This document shows, one piece after another, positions 12,922 to 22,804 of a stretch of DNA of 64,000 nucleotides (position 1 is the first letter of the stretch; every line of letters begins with the position of its first letter). A program made the position numbers and the translations under genes. This DNA comes from Cerrena zonata (lineage: Eukaryota; Basidiomycota; Agaricomycetes; Polyporales; Cerrenaceae): NCBI GenBank assembly GCA_038087015.1, contig JASBNA010000059.1, positions 186,001-250,000 on the forward strand. Reading direction: 5' to 3'. The notes under the pieces were generated by a model. That model searched no databases and was not told the DNA's origin. It saw nothing but the letters and a program-made list of their open reading frames with translations.

Positions 12922-14065
12922 TCATGCAATAACGCAGCCGCTGCTTCCTGAGTATCCTCCTGAGCCCTTCGCTCGTGTCGTTAATGATACTCGAGCGGCT
13001 TCATAGAAGACTTCGTTGACTCCTCGGTTATGTTTCGAGCTACATTCTAACATACGAGTTGAATTGAGTCGACGTCTCATGAAGATCAATGTAGTTGGTA
13101 CATACCAAGATATCTTGAAGCTCGTATTCGTCTTGCAACAGCAAGTCCCTCCTCATATTGGACTGTGTGCGTATTGTACCTTGACAGACGTTCTTGCACC
13201 GCTCGATCATCTCGAAGGTCGCATTTCAACGCTGACCAGGATGGTCAGCACGGGGCAAGCGATTCAGCCAATGGAAGTAGGGAACATACCAACTAGCACT
13301 AGCTGTTGGAGGTCAGATTTGGATTGAGCTTAACAAGGGGAAAACATGAACAGACCTTGACGCCTGGACAGTACTCGATTATCTCGTCTATCCACTGTAA
13401 CGAAGAGGAAATGTGAGATTGACAAGGAAACTGAGACACTTTTGATCGAAATGAACCTTGGCTTCGACGTTCTCTAATGATGTTGGGTTATCGACCTGGA
13501 GGGTGGTATGAGTGGCTGACATTGGGCATGTTGAGAGGGGACGTACGGAAAAGCAAATCATAATGACATGTGTTTCAGCATAACTTAGTGACCGTAGTCG
13601 ATCGAATTCTTCCTGTCCTAAACCGGATGTTTAAGATAGTTCAGCGTGCAAACAGACGGTGTTGACATACCTGCGGTATCCCATAGGCTCAGCTCAACAA
13701 CTTGATCATCGACATAAAGATCGTGAACATAGTTCTCGAATACAGTCGGTTCACTATCGACGTTATTGGGTGAGTGGTAGGCTAGAACCATATTGAAGGG
13801 ACCATACTAGACTTGAGTAAAGAACCCTCGAGTGAACACATTCAGGAGTGATGTCTTGCCTAGGGAAAGCGGTTTAGCAGGAACAGAGGAGTGCTTCGAA
13901 TGAGTACATACCACATGCACCATCACCACAGACAACAACTTTTCTCTGAATCTAAAATGCTTATTTAACTCTGCCGAACGCCGTCGGTCTAGCAAAGAAG
14001 GTAGTACACACTGGTCGATTCCTCCCAAATGACGGCTTCCCAGATGAGCTACCACACAGTGGCAT
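12922..14065 (-). CDS. RHO3: Rho3-type small GTPase
   Basis: Ten minus-strand exons: 14065-14012, 13951-13912, 13859-13808, 13753-13671, 13617-13547, 13495-13457, 13394-13356, 13302-13290, 13231-13106, 13046-12922. They join in phase to 213 residues. The G1 loop is GDGACGKTS, the effector region is [16 protein letters not shown], switch II is [15 protein letters not shown], and LKCDL and ECSSK match the G4/G5 base-recognition motifs. The C-terminus is CVIA, a CAAX prenylation box, so the protein should be membrane anchored. [13 protein letters not shown] and [11 protein letters not shown] favour Rho3 over Rho1, Rho2 or Cdc42. Rho3 controls exocytosis and polarised growth through formins, exocyst and myosin in known fungi. 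One exon is only 13 nt. Start MPLCGSSSG gives a short Rho3-like N-terminal extension. Confidence 0.95.
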
Positions 14066-14583
14066 CTTAGTTTCTGAGCAGAATAGCCGAGGCTATACGA
14101 GATGGTATTCTTCCGAGTGTGTCGTTGTAGAATGGATGGAGGCCAAGTTGTGGAACTCAAACCGAACGCGGAGTTAGGATTAGATGAAAGAGAAGGCGAT
14201 GGATGGGCGGGAGTTGTGGTTTGTGATTAACACCGAAGGACAGCCCTGCATGAACCACGCGCTTACACCAAACACGCGTGAAATTCATGGAACGCGCCTC
14301 TCACCCATGTCTCATTTCAAATTTAGCACCCCCCAAAACGTCACGGAACCCGCGACCAACGTTGCCATGTTGCGAAAAGAACCTCAACCGAGAGCTGAGA
14401 GATGAAACAAAAACGTGTGTAAAGTACCGCCGAAGACTAAAAGCTATAATACAGGAAGGGGGAATTCTACCAGGGGCAACTACGTCATTACCTGTGAATA
14501 CCAATTCTCGTTACATCAAAAAAAAATACGGTCCAGGACGATAAGACACAAAATAACTGAGATCAAGAAGGGGTCATCGACTG
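14066..14583. other. Intergenic region, Rho3 promoter and factor A 3' UTR
   Basis: This 518-bp gap lies between two minus-strand genes. It contains the promoter of the Rho3 gene (left) and the 3' UTR of factor A (right). There are short open frames on both strands but none has a recognisable protein. I see no RNA gene or repeat. Confidence 0.5.
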
Positions 14584-17500
14584 CTACATATTACCACCAA
14601 TCTGCGCTACGAAGTCTTGCCAGGCCGACTGCATATTCGCTTCAGGTGAATATGACCGACCTACAAGATCATTTTCTGTCGAAATACCCGCAAACGCCTC
14701 TGGCCCCACGCTGCCATAGTCAAAGACAGGGAAGTACTGAGGGAACTGCGGTATTTGCTGTTGTTGCTGTGACGTCCCTGGTTGCGAATAGGCAGATGGG
14801 TATGGTGCACCAGACGTAAAGTGATTTGAGTGATTTGAGATGGGAGAGGTATTAGTGGAATGTGAAAGATGGTCGTATGTGGGTGTAACAGGCGTATTCA
14901 ATGCATGCATCTGCATTTGGGCTTGGGCCTGTGCCGCTTGTTGTGCTTGAACATGCGCTTGCATCTGGGCTTCAGCTTGTGCTTGAGAGTGAACTTGAGC
15001 CCCTTGAGAAGGCACGAACGTTCTCAGGTACTCGAGTACATATGGGTGGACGGATTGATCATCGGCTTGTGACAGTGGCAATGGGACGATTGGATTTTGC
15101 GTAGTCGGTGACCTGTCGGGTATTTGGGGCGAGGCTGATTTTTCTTTCTTCGGTACCAGTCTTGTCTTTCCGCCGAGGATCGCTAGTTCGTCTTCATCAT
15201 CATGAGGGGTAGATGGTTCTGATGATAATGAATTCTGTCGTGATGGCGAGTTGCGATGTTGCTGAAGAGCAATATGAGCCCTCTCACGGAGGTTCATCAT
15301 GATTTCCTATACAAGTGAGGTAAGTCATACTGATGATCATAGCGAAGGTGGTTATTCTTACCAGAACTTTCTCGGCGTGGAAGAGATGTGCCGTTTTCTT
15401 GAACAGATCGCATGCAGAATCCAGTTGAACGAGAGCAGATGGTGCCAGACTCATGCCAGGACATCGTGTCACAATCGATCCAAGAATAATCTATCGAAGC
15501 AGTATTAGATGATGATCATACAACATTGAGAGTGGGGTGGCCGAAGTTAAGGGGATGAGGAAAGGAAGGGGCGTACAGAACATGAGAAGAGATGGGTCCA
15601 CAAGAACCACATCCGCTCGGTTAGTTCCTTCAGTTGAGAATGGATATTCCGGACCAAAGCAACGAGAGATCCTGCAGAACGATATGCCGCGATGAACGAA
15701 CTTCCGTAAGGACTTCCAAGTGGATCTCGAGGATGGTCGCTAATCGCCCTAGCGTAAAAGCCCCGATGCATGTACAACAGATCTACACAAACGATACGTT
15801 AGTTTATGCTAGATCCTAACGCGATGAAGTAATGAGGGGATGATTGAAATGGAAAGAGTTCCCCATGTAGCCAATCCCGTAGGGTATAGCAACACATGTG
15901 AGATTAGACAATGCCCGACCGACATCGGACGAGAGGGTCGGAAAACAAAAATTGTCAAGGTCCAATCATTCAGGATACCCATAATAGGGTTCCCAAGAAG
16001 CAAGATAGACTTTGAATATCACTCACTGGATTCCCTAACGGCTAATACAACATGACGCTGTAAGATCAGAGGCACCGATTCGTACGCTGCGCCTGGTGCC
16101 CTCGAATCCGTACTCCCGAAACCGGCTATTTGAAGCAATGGGGGCACCGGGAAGGCACGTAGTTTACGATCGAGTTGTAGGACCGTGCTGTACGTAGGCA
16201 TCTTGGCGCCAAATGCTTGATCGTAGACTGTGTTCATGCATTCCGACGTAAAGCGGTGCTTCCACCAGTGGACTATTTCCGGTGATCAGAGTGATCGTGG
16301 TGATGGTAGTGTCAATGTCAAGATAGGTATTGGTATTGGTGAGTTGACGTTTATGGAAGTAAGATGAAACGGGGAGGTCGGACTTACAGGTGTCTTCGTT
16401 GTTCGGGTCGTCGTTATATGGCTTCTTGCAGTCGACGTGTGCAAGGGAAAAGGACTGTGGTCGGCCTAGTGTGTAGGACTACGACGAACGCTGCGTGTCA
16501 GTAACAAGCGTGATGGGCGGAGACAACGAAGTGATCCGACGCACTTGGAGAAGATCATACGAATACAGTTCCCAGAATGCTTCTCGTCGCCGCTGGATCT
16601 CTGTTGGATCGACCTTCCACCGACCGGCGTCGCGATCTAGTGCCATAGTGTGTGAGGTCGTCAAGGGACTAGGATAAGTGGAGTATACACTTACGCAGAC
16701 CCATCTATTGAACATCCTCTTTGTTTGATTAATGTGATGGTAACGAAGAGTTGTATGACTTACACTGATTCCGAGCTTCACAGTCAAGCCCATAAACGCC
16801 CAACGAGATCCTACACCTGTGCCATGTCTTTCACTTAGGAAGAGGTAGAACGCCATCAAGTACTGGGGGAAATTAGTGGACAATAGATATATGTTTTGTT
16901 TAATGAACTTACCAGTGCTTGAACGGCATGCAAAGTGGGCTCCTCGAAAATCGGGCTCTGGAAAAGTGCCGCTCGAGCAAGCTGGTGGTACTTCTCTGCA
17001 TCGATGTTATAAGCGGGGCGTTTGATATCCATGAGGCTGCCAATCGCGAGTACCATGAACATCAGCGCGAGTTGGTGTGACAGCAAGGGATCGTCCAATG
17101 GCGGAGCCGCGTTGGGATTGTAAAACTGGTAATACGCATGCTCATTGAACTGCGATAATGAAATAGGGTTATACCTGGTGTCAGGATCAGCATGTCAGCA
17201 AGGCGAACTTCGGGTACGCGAGTTACGGAAATCGAAGCAAAAAATGAACTAACATCCAAGCTGCATGTTGGAAATAAATTTGTCGTAGCTCTGCGGCTTC
17301 ATCGGCGGGAGGGAGGTACCAGAATAATGAGCGCAAACGCTCCATGCGCTCCGCCTCAGCGTCAATACTAGGAGGGATGTGCGGCGCGATGGGGAAGAAT
17401 CCAGCAAGTGAGAGGACTTCCGGAGGTAAGAGGTTGCGTAAGTTGAGAAATTGGTTATCCCTGTCCTCCTCTTGGATCGTTTTCTCGTTCTGTTAGGATG

Positions 17501-18356
17501 TTACGTTAGTATGCGTGGATAGCGAGACGGAATTCCCAACACTCGGGTAAAACTGTCAAGATCAATTACGCACATGGAGATAATACTGCAATTTGAATTG
17601 TTAATGCGGGGTACGGGAATGACGCATTGTAGGTGAATGTACGTACCCATGAACTGGTTGCTTGACCGAAGTACTTTGTGCGGCCAGTATCACTTATAGA
17701 GAGAGATCCGAATGAATCCACGACGTCAGGACCCTGACCGTCGTTTAGCGACGAGTCCCCATTTGTTGCGGTTAGACCCTCTCGCTGTATGGGTGCTTTA
17801 ATACGCAAGAGATCCTCGGAAAGCAGGGGATGTTGATCATTGGAATTCATAGCGTGTGATGTGCGGAGGCCATCTTCAAGCTCTCGGACGCGGTTGGCTA
17901 ATTCTTGGATCTTCTCGTGGAGATCTTGCGTAGATGCAAGAACGAACCTGTTCGATCTGAAAGGGACTGAGGATACTTGTTTCCTGAGAAAAGGGGAAAA
18001 CTTACCGATTACCTTTACCGGTCGTTAAAGATCCTATACATAGAATGCAAGGTCGCGATGAACGGACGGTGTAGTGTAAGATATGGAGGACTGCGCACCA
18101 TCCGGACATATAGCTGCACATCCTCTCTTTACACACGACCCACAGGGGATGGCACGATCACATCGAAGTTTTAATCTGAAGGTAAAGCGGAGGAAGGATT
18201 AAGCAAAAGGGGGGACACTGAGGAGAGGACACGGTATATTATGTACCTTCTGCACTCTGCGCAGGAGAGACGGGTCGCGCCTCGCTTGCGTTTCTTGACC
18301 TCGCCATTGCCATTTGGCGGGTTGGCGCCATTGAAGGAGACCTCTGGGGAGGACAT
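14584..18356 (-). CDS. Zn(2)Cys(6) transcription factor A, fungal-specific TF domain
   Basis: Fifteen minus-strand exons: 18356-18247, 18175-18099, 18033-18006, 17947-17647, 17585-17574, 17489-17254, 17174-16913, 16862-16764, 16704-16695, 16636-16545, 16478-16388, 16272-16027, 15782-15577, 15490-15362, 15306-14584. They join in phase to about 873 residues. The binuclear zinc cluster is at residues 32-60 (C32, C35, C42, C48, C51, C60), preceded by a KKRKR nuclear signal and followed by a short leucine-rich linker coil (IQELANRVRELEDGL). The middle is a fungal TF (middle homology) domain with HRDAGRWKVDP and YMHRGFYARAISDHPRDPLG. The tail is rich in alternating Gln/Ala, typical of activation regions. 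The target genes cannot be inferred. Two exons are only 12 and 10 nt, and both are matched in factor B. Confidence 0.9.
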
Positions 18357-19165
18357 GGACGGATGGTGGTGGAAGGAGAAGAAGGCTGACTGTGCGAATC
18401 TTGCAACTTACATGATATTGGTGTATCACACAAATGACAAGACCCAACAGGAAGCATCTCCCTCCAATCTACCCGGTCCTACCCCCCGGTCCACATGTTT
18501 TTCTAACGCCGACCCTGCCCCTTTTCCCCAGCTTTTATTTGTGGCTCACCGACGAGTAGCACCTGTAGTCGCGACAGTGTCCTTTGCGCGCAGCGAGTTG
18601 GCAGAGTCCGGCTGCCCACGGGGACAAATCAGTGACTGCCCTGCCATGGAAGAGTCTCCATCAGCTCGACCGCTCCTGGGATGGCTAGTCGTCTTACATA
18701 CCTCTAAACTCAATCTTCCTCGCCCACCGCCTCGCCACTCGTCCTGGGCCCCTTTGCCCAATTATGTTCTATTCATAATCAGAGTATATTGCTCCCCATC
18801 AGGAAGTAAAATCCCGCGGCATCCATAAGCGCTGTCCCTAAAAAGGCTCGCTGCCGGCGATTTTTTCTCTCTTCTCGCGTTCCTCCTTTCTCCGTCCACG
18901 ACCTCGTTCAATTTCCTTCAGGTAAGCAATTTTCTCGAATATGCAGTAAAAGGATGAGCCCTTTAGATGACGAGTCTGACGGTGGTCTCGCGAGGTTTCC
19001 TCGTGTAGACCGCTTCTGACGAGAAATTCAAAATAATTCCATTCATGTATCCTGACTTTTTCTATCAATCACTTCTCTCTTCCTATCGCAAGGACTAAAA
19101 CTGATCTCCTCTTCTGATCCAGGTCCCTTCACACCATTGCACCCTTGTAACGTATTCAATACACC
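18357..19165. other. Divergent promoter region of factor A and Tsr4
   Basis: This 0.8-kb region separates the divergent starts of factor A (-) and Tsr4 (+), so it must contain both promoters. A probable 5' UTR intron of Tsr4 can be drawn from GTAAGC at 18922 to AG at 19122. That would put the Tsr4 transcription start upstream of 18920. A 195-codon open frame runs through the left side, but it overlaps factor A exons and looks incidental. Confidence 0.5.
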
Positions 19166-20811
19166 ATGGCACCGGAGGAGGATTGGTCAGATTCAGATGA
19201 GGAAGTGCTCTCAGACACCGAGACCTCTGTCCAGCTCGGCGTCCCTGATGGCCCGATAGTCTCCTCTTCAGATATTCTCGACGCTGCTGTATCCAGAATT
19301 GGCGGTCACCCCGTACGAGACATCTTTCGTCCGTGCACGTGCCGTTCCTTTATTGAAATATACTTTTTTCTTCCTGTCTCTCGCTGTATCTTGCCATATA
19401 GGCTTTCCTTGCCCCTCATGAACCCGATTATACATCGTCGATTTGCAAGCATTGCTCGAAAACCCATGGAGCTACTCGTCCAGTTGTGGTGTCCGCTTGA
19501 AGACAGTCCCTATGACCGAGTCTTGTACGTATGGGGATGTGCACGTGGAAGTTGTCAAGGTAAAGATGATGGAAGGTGAGTAGGACGATGTCCATGTGAG
19601 GTCTTTTCTATTTCCTTTTCTTTTTACTCAAGGTTTTTGAAGTGTGCGTGCATGGCGTGCATTGAGGTTTAATGAAAAATACGCCGCAAAGCTCGAAAAG
19701 AAACGAGCTCGACAAAAGGCTAAAGAAGATGCCAAGAAGGCAGCTCAGAAAGCAGAGGAAGAGCGGAAGAGCTCGGCCAAAGTAAACCCCTTCTCCGTAT
19801 GTCGTATTTCTCTCTCATTGGTTACGTCAAGTTTAAAGCCGTTTGCAATTTTTTTCCTAGATGAAATCATCTGCTGGTGCTCCCTCGTTCGGCATGGGTT
19901 TGGGAAACCAAATCTTTGGGAACGTGTCTGCAGACGGTCCGGAGGATGAACAAGACGAACCTTCTTCAGCTGCCGACGATGATTCCTCATCCGAAGACGA
20001 GGACAGCTCCGGCAGTGAAGATGAGCTTGTCACCGCCATGGCCTCGAGCACGCTAGACACTTCGGAATGGGCGACAGCACCGGCTTATACCTCCCTCTAC
20101 CTCTCCACCTTTTCCGAATATCTTCCTAAACAAAAAACTCCAAAGGTCCCTTCAGCCGATGACGTTGAAGCAGAACACGAGAACGGAAAACAACCCAAGG
20201 ATGTTTCCTGGGCTATGGAGGGATACGAGAATTCCCTCGAGACCGACCATGTCTTTGATAGATTCTCTCAACGGGTGGAATACCAAAGTGATCAATGTGT
20301 CCGGTACGTCCGTTTGTCTATATTCTGCCTTCATCAAACCTCATTGGTTCGCAAACCTCCTTTCTGAATGAATACGATCAGGTACGATATGGGTGGAACG
20401 CCTCTGCCCTTTGCCCATGATGCCGTCTTCGATCGACTCTTCCCTGTTCCTCGCTCGGCTTCCTCGGGGGTGCCTGTCACCAAGGCCGCGTTCATGGTCA
20501 CTCCCGGAGGAGGAAAACGGGTATTCGATTCGTCCTCTTTGCCTGCTTGTAAACATTGTGGGGCGAAAAGGGTGTTCGAGTGTCAGTTGATGCCGAATTT
20601 GATCAATGTGTTGAAAACCCCCAAGTCTGATGAGGGGAAGAAGAACTTGACGGACGATGAGAGGAGGAAAGAGGTGGAGAAAGTGTTGAAGAGGGCTGGG
20701 GATGGGCGGATGGATTGGGGAACTTGTATGATTTTCTCGTGTGAGAAGGATTGCGAAGCGTCGAAGAGTTGTTGGGCCGAGGAGTTGGTGCTCGTACAGT
20801 GGGATTCGTAA
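19166..20811 (+). CDS. TSR4: Tsr4/PDCD2-family ribosome assembly chaperone, with an apparent +1 frameshift
   Basis: Tsr4 is known in yeast as the dedicated chaperone of ribosomal protein uS5 (Rps2), needed for 40S maturation. Exons: 19166-19312, 19402-19575, 19643-19796, 19861-20303, 20382-20811, about 448 residues. Seen in order: IGGHP|AFLAPHEPDY, a zinc-binding CKHC, MELLVQLWCPLEDSPYDRV, WGCARGSCQGKDDGSVRAWR, a Lys/Ala-rich coil, a long acidic linker, and the PDCD2 C-terminal domain (RYDMGGTPLPF, CKHCGAKRVFECQLMPN, WGTCMIFSC). Within exon 2 the frame must move by one base at about 19,459-19,462 (AAAA before CCCATGG): upstream residues fit one frame and MELLVQ fits the next. No intron can explain this. 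Either the reference has an inserted A, or this allele is broken. Start has a good context (CACCATGG). Confidence 0.88.
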
Positions 20812-22804
20812 ATTATTTTTTTTTCGTCGTGTCATGTGTATCCATCGTTTCTGAAACTTACAATGTATCGCTATTGCTTGGCTCCTGTCTCTTTGTGGAC
20901 GTTTCCATGGCAGCTTGCTCGTATTCCATTCATCGCTCTAAATCCACGAGTGGCAAGAGTCTACTTTGAAACGGGAAGGCGTCTAGGGGACGTCGTTTGT
21001 GACATCATAAATGATAACTTTGCTTTGTCGACAACCAAGCCCCATATCCCGTCCTCAAATGCTAGCTTTTTACTATCCCTTGTTAATGCCACTATTACAA
21101 TAAGACCAATGACCATATATAAGCTTGAAGAAGAAGAGGTCAGGTACTTCGGCAACATTCGAATATTAACCAGACAAATAGCCTCCGCGAATATGTATCA
21201 TTTAGGGTCAGCCGCAATCATTAATTGCTTTTCTTGAAACGCCTCACTTCGTGTCCTTAGTTAGAGACAGATTGCCGTATCTTTATCGACGCGCTTCTCC
21301 TTCTCGTCGTCTCGAACATCGGCGTATCACTGCCAGTATGACCGTTGTTCGTATTCTGCAATTAGTATACTCAAGGCCATAGCTAACGCTTTGATCTATG
21401 ACATTATAGAAACAAAAGATGGGAGGGTTAGGAGCTCTACCTTAGGTGATGACAGCTACAACGGCTTAAGGACGGTACTAAGATTCCCCTGTGATTTTTA
21501 GAGATTAATGATTGCGTTCCAGGTTGGAGACTTTCAGAGGTACAGCTACTAGCCTACAACTGGCGAGGATGGGTATTTCGTGTCCAACAAATATACCGAT
21601 CGTCCTAGCGATACCAGGGATTACTTGCTACCATTTTATCTAGAACCTCGCCCGAGTCTTGGCGGATAACTTCTCATTCTTAGCTTGGTATTGTGGTCTA
21701 TGATTTAGTGTCTCATCAGTAGCCTTCAGTAATCGATTTCGATTTCCATATCTCACAGATCCAGAGCGGGCAGAAATCCCAGATGCGGTCCTACGCTTGT
21801 CGTCAGTGATGGTTCAAACGTCGCGAGCGATATAACAGTGAAGTTGGAAGACACTTTCGACGCGAGGAGGACTCGGAAGTATATTGAAGATCGTGTTAAG
21901 AATTGGGGTACTTTTATGATTTCATCTTACTAGAAGGTCTACGAAGCGTCGAAAGGTTATTTGGTCCAAGGGCCGGTGTTGGTGCAGAGTAAATTATGTT
22001 TTGTGTCCGGTTGTATAATCATGTGTATCCATCATCGTATCTGAAACTGTCACTCCGAGTCGGGCCCTCCTTATTCGCTCCCGCCCCTCCACCCGTCTCA
22101 TGCTATTGTCAACCGTCGTTTCCATGACTCCACGTTCGTATCCCCCTTATGTCTCGAAACATACGAATATATTTAGCCTACAAGAGTGTTATTGATTGCC
22201 ACCACCCAGAACGGAAGCAAATGGGAAAGCGTCTAACTTAGAAGCTAGAACGTGGGACCTCCGCTTTACTCTCGGTCTCAACAATCAACTCGCCTTGTTC
22301 TCTCTTTCTCTTCAACAACACCCCTCACAGGCATCAGACTGGAGCTCAGCATAGGGTAGGCTAGAGGATAACCATCTTACTCGACGCACACCATAGCCAC
22401 CTTGTTCAAGTTCGGTGAAACTCGGGTCTTTAGGCGGTTGATGTACATGCCCCCTCCCAACGACAAGTCCAACCCACGTATCCCCTCGTGTTCAGCTTTC
22501 CTTTGACCTTTATCTACCGGTGCTTCAACGCACGTAACAGGACTCAATCTCTGCTCGTATCTCACTAGAAGTGGTCGATTATTTCATTGAATTCGTTAGA
22601 AGGACTCTGTCACGTCAGGTGAGTAATTACCGCGTGCCCTCTCGTCATTCCACGTTCACTCAAGCCTCAACCCTTAGGCATTGCGTCTTTGTCCAACTTC
22701 TTAGTCTTTCATATTCAGACGCTTCACTTCGAAGCACGACAGTTGAATCGAATCTCGCTTCAAACCGCTAGTGTATGAACCTAGATAGTGGTGCTTGAAT
22801 CGAG
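20812..22804. other. Intergenic region with decayed Tsr4 duplicate
   Basis: This 2-kb gap contains the Tsr4 3' UTR, a decayed copy of the Tsr4 3' end (separate entry, 21838-22070) and the promoter of the CUE-CCCH-Smr gene. A candidate 5' UTR intron for the latter begins with GTGAGT at about 22,620. After the pseudogene fragment, weak similarity to the Tsr4 downstream flank continues to about 22,235 (for example a shared GGGAAAGCGTCTA-like stretch against GGGAAGGCGTCTA). Otherwise no gene is seen. Confidence 0.55.
21838..22070 (+). pseudogene. Decayed duplicate of the Tsr4 3' end
   Basis: The segment matches 20,650-20,870 of Tsr4 in order: GAGGAGGA, then ATTGGGG-ACTT-TATGATTT, then GAAG-GAAGCGTCGAA, then GGTGTTGGTGCAG (against GGAGTTGGTGCTCGTACAG), then the stop TAAATTAT and the downstream TCATGTGTATCCATC. 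It carries a TAG at the position of a sense codon and several indels, so it is not coding. The similarity spans the last coding bases and the 3' flank, which indicates a DNA-level duplication of the gene end and not a retrocopy. Confidence 0.8.

Noticed and set aside
9188..18356. A co-regulated cluster made of transporter, GTPase and transcription factor
   Set aside because: The genes belong to unrelated housekeeping functions, have separate promoters, and no biosynthetic core enzyme is present.
18241..18828. A 195-codon plus-strand open frame between factor A and Tsr4
   Set aside because: It overlaps factor A exons 1-2 on the other strand, has no recognisable domain and no intron-joined continuation.
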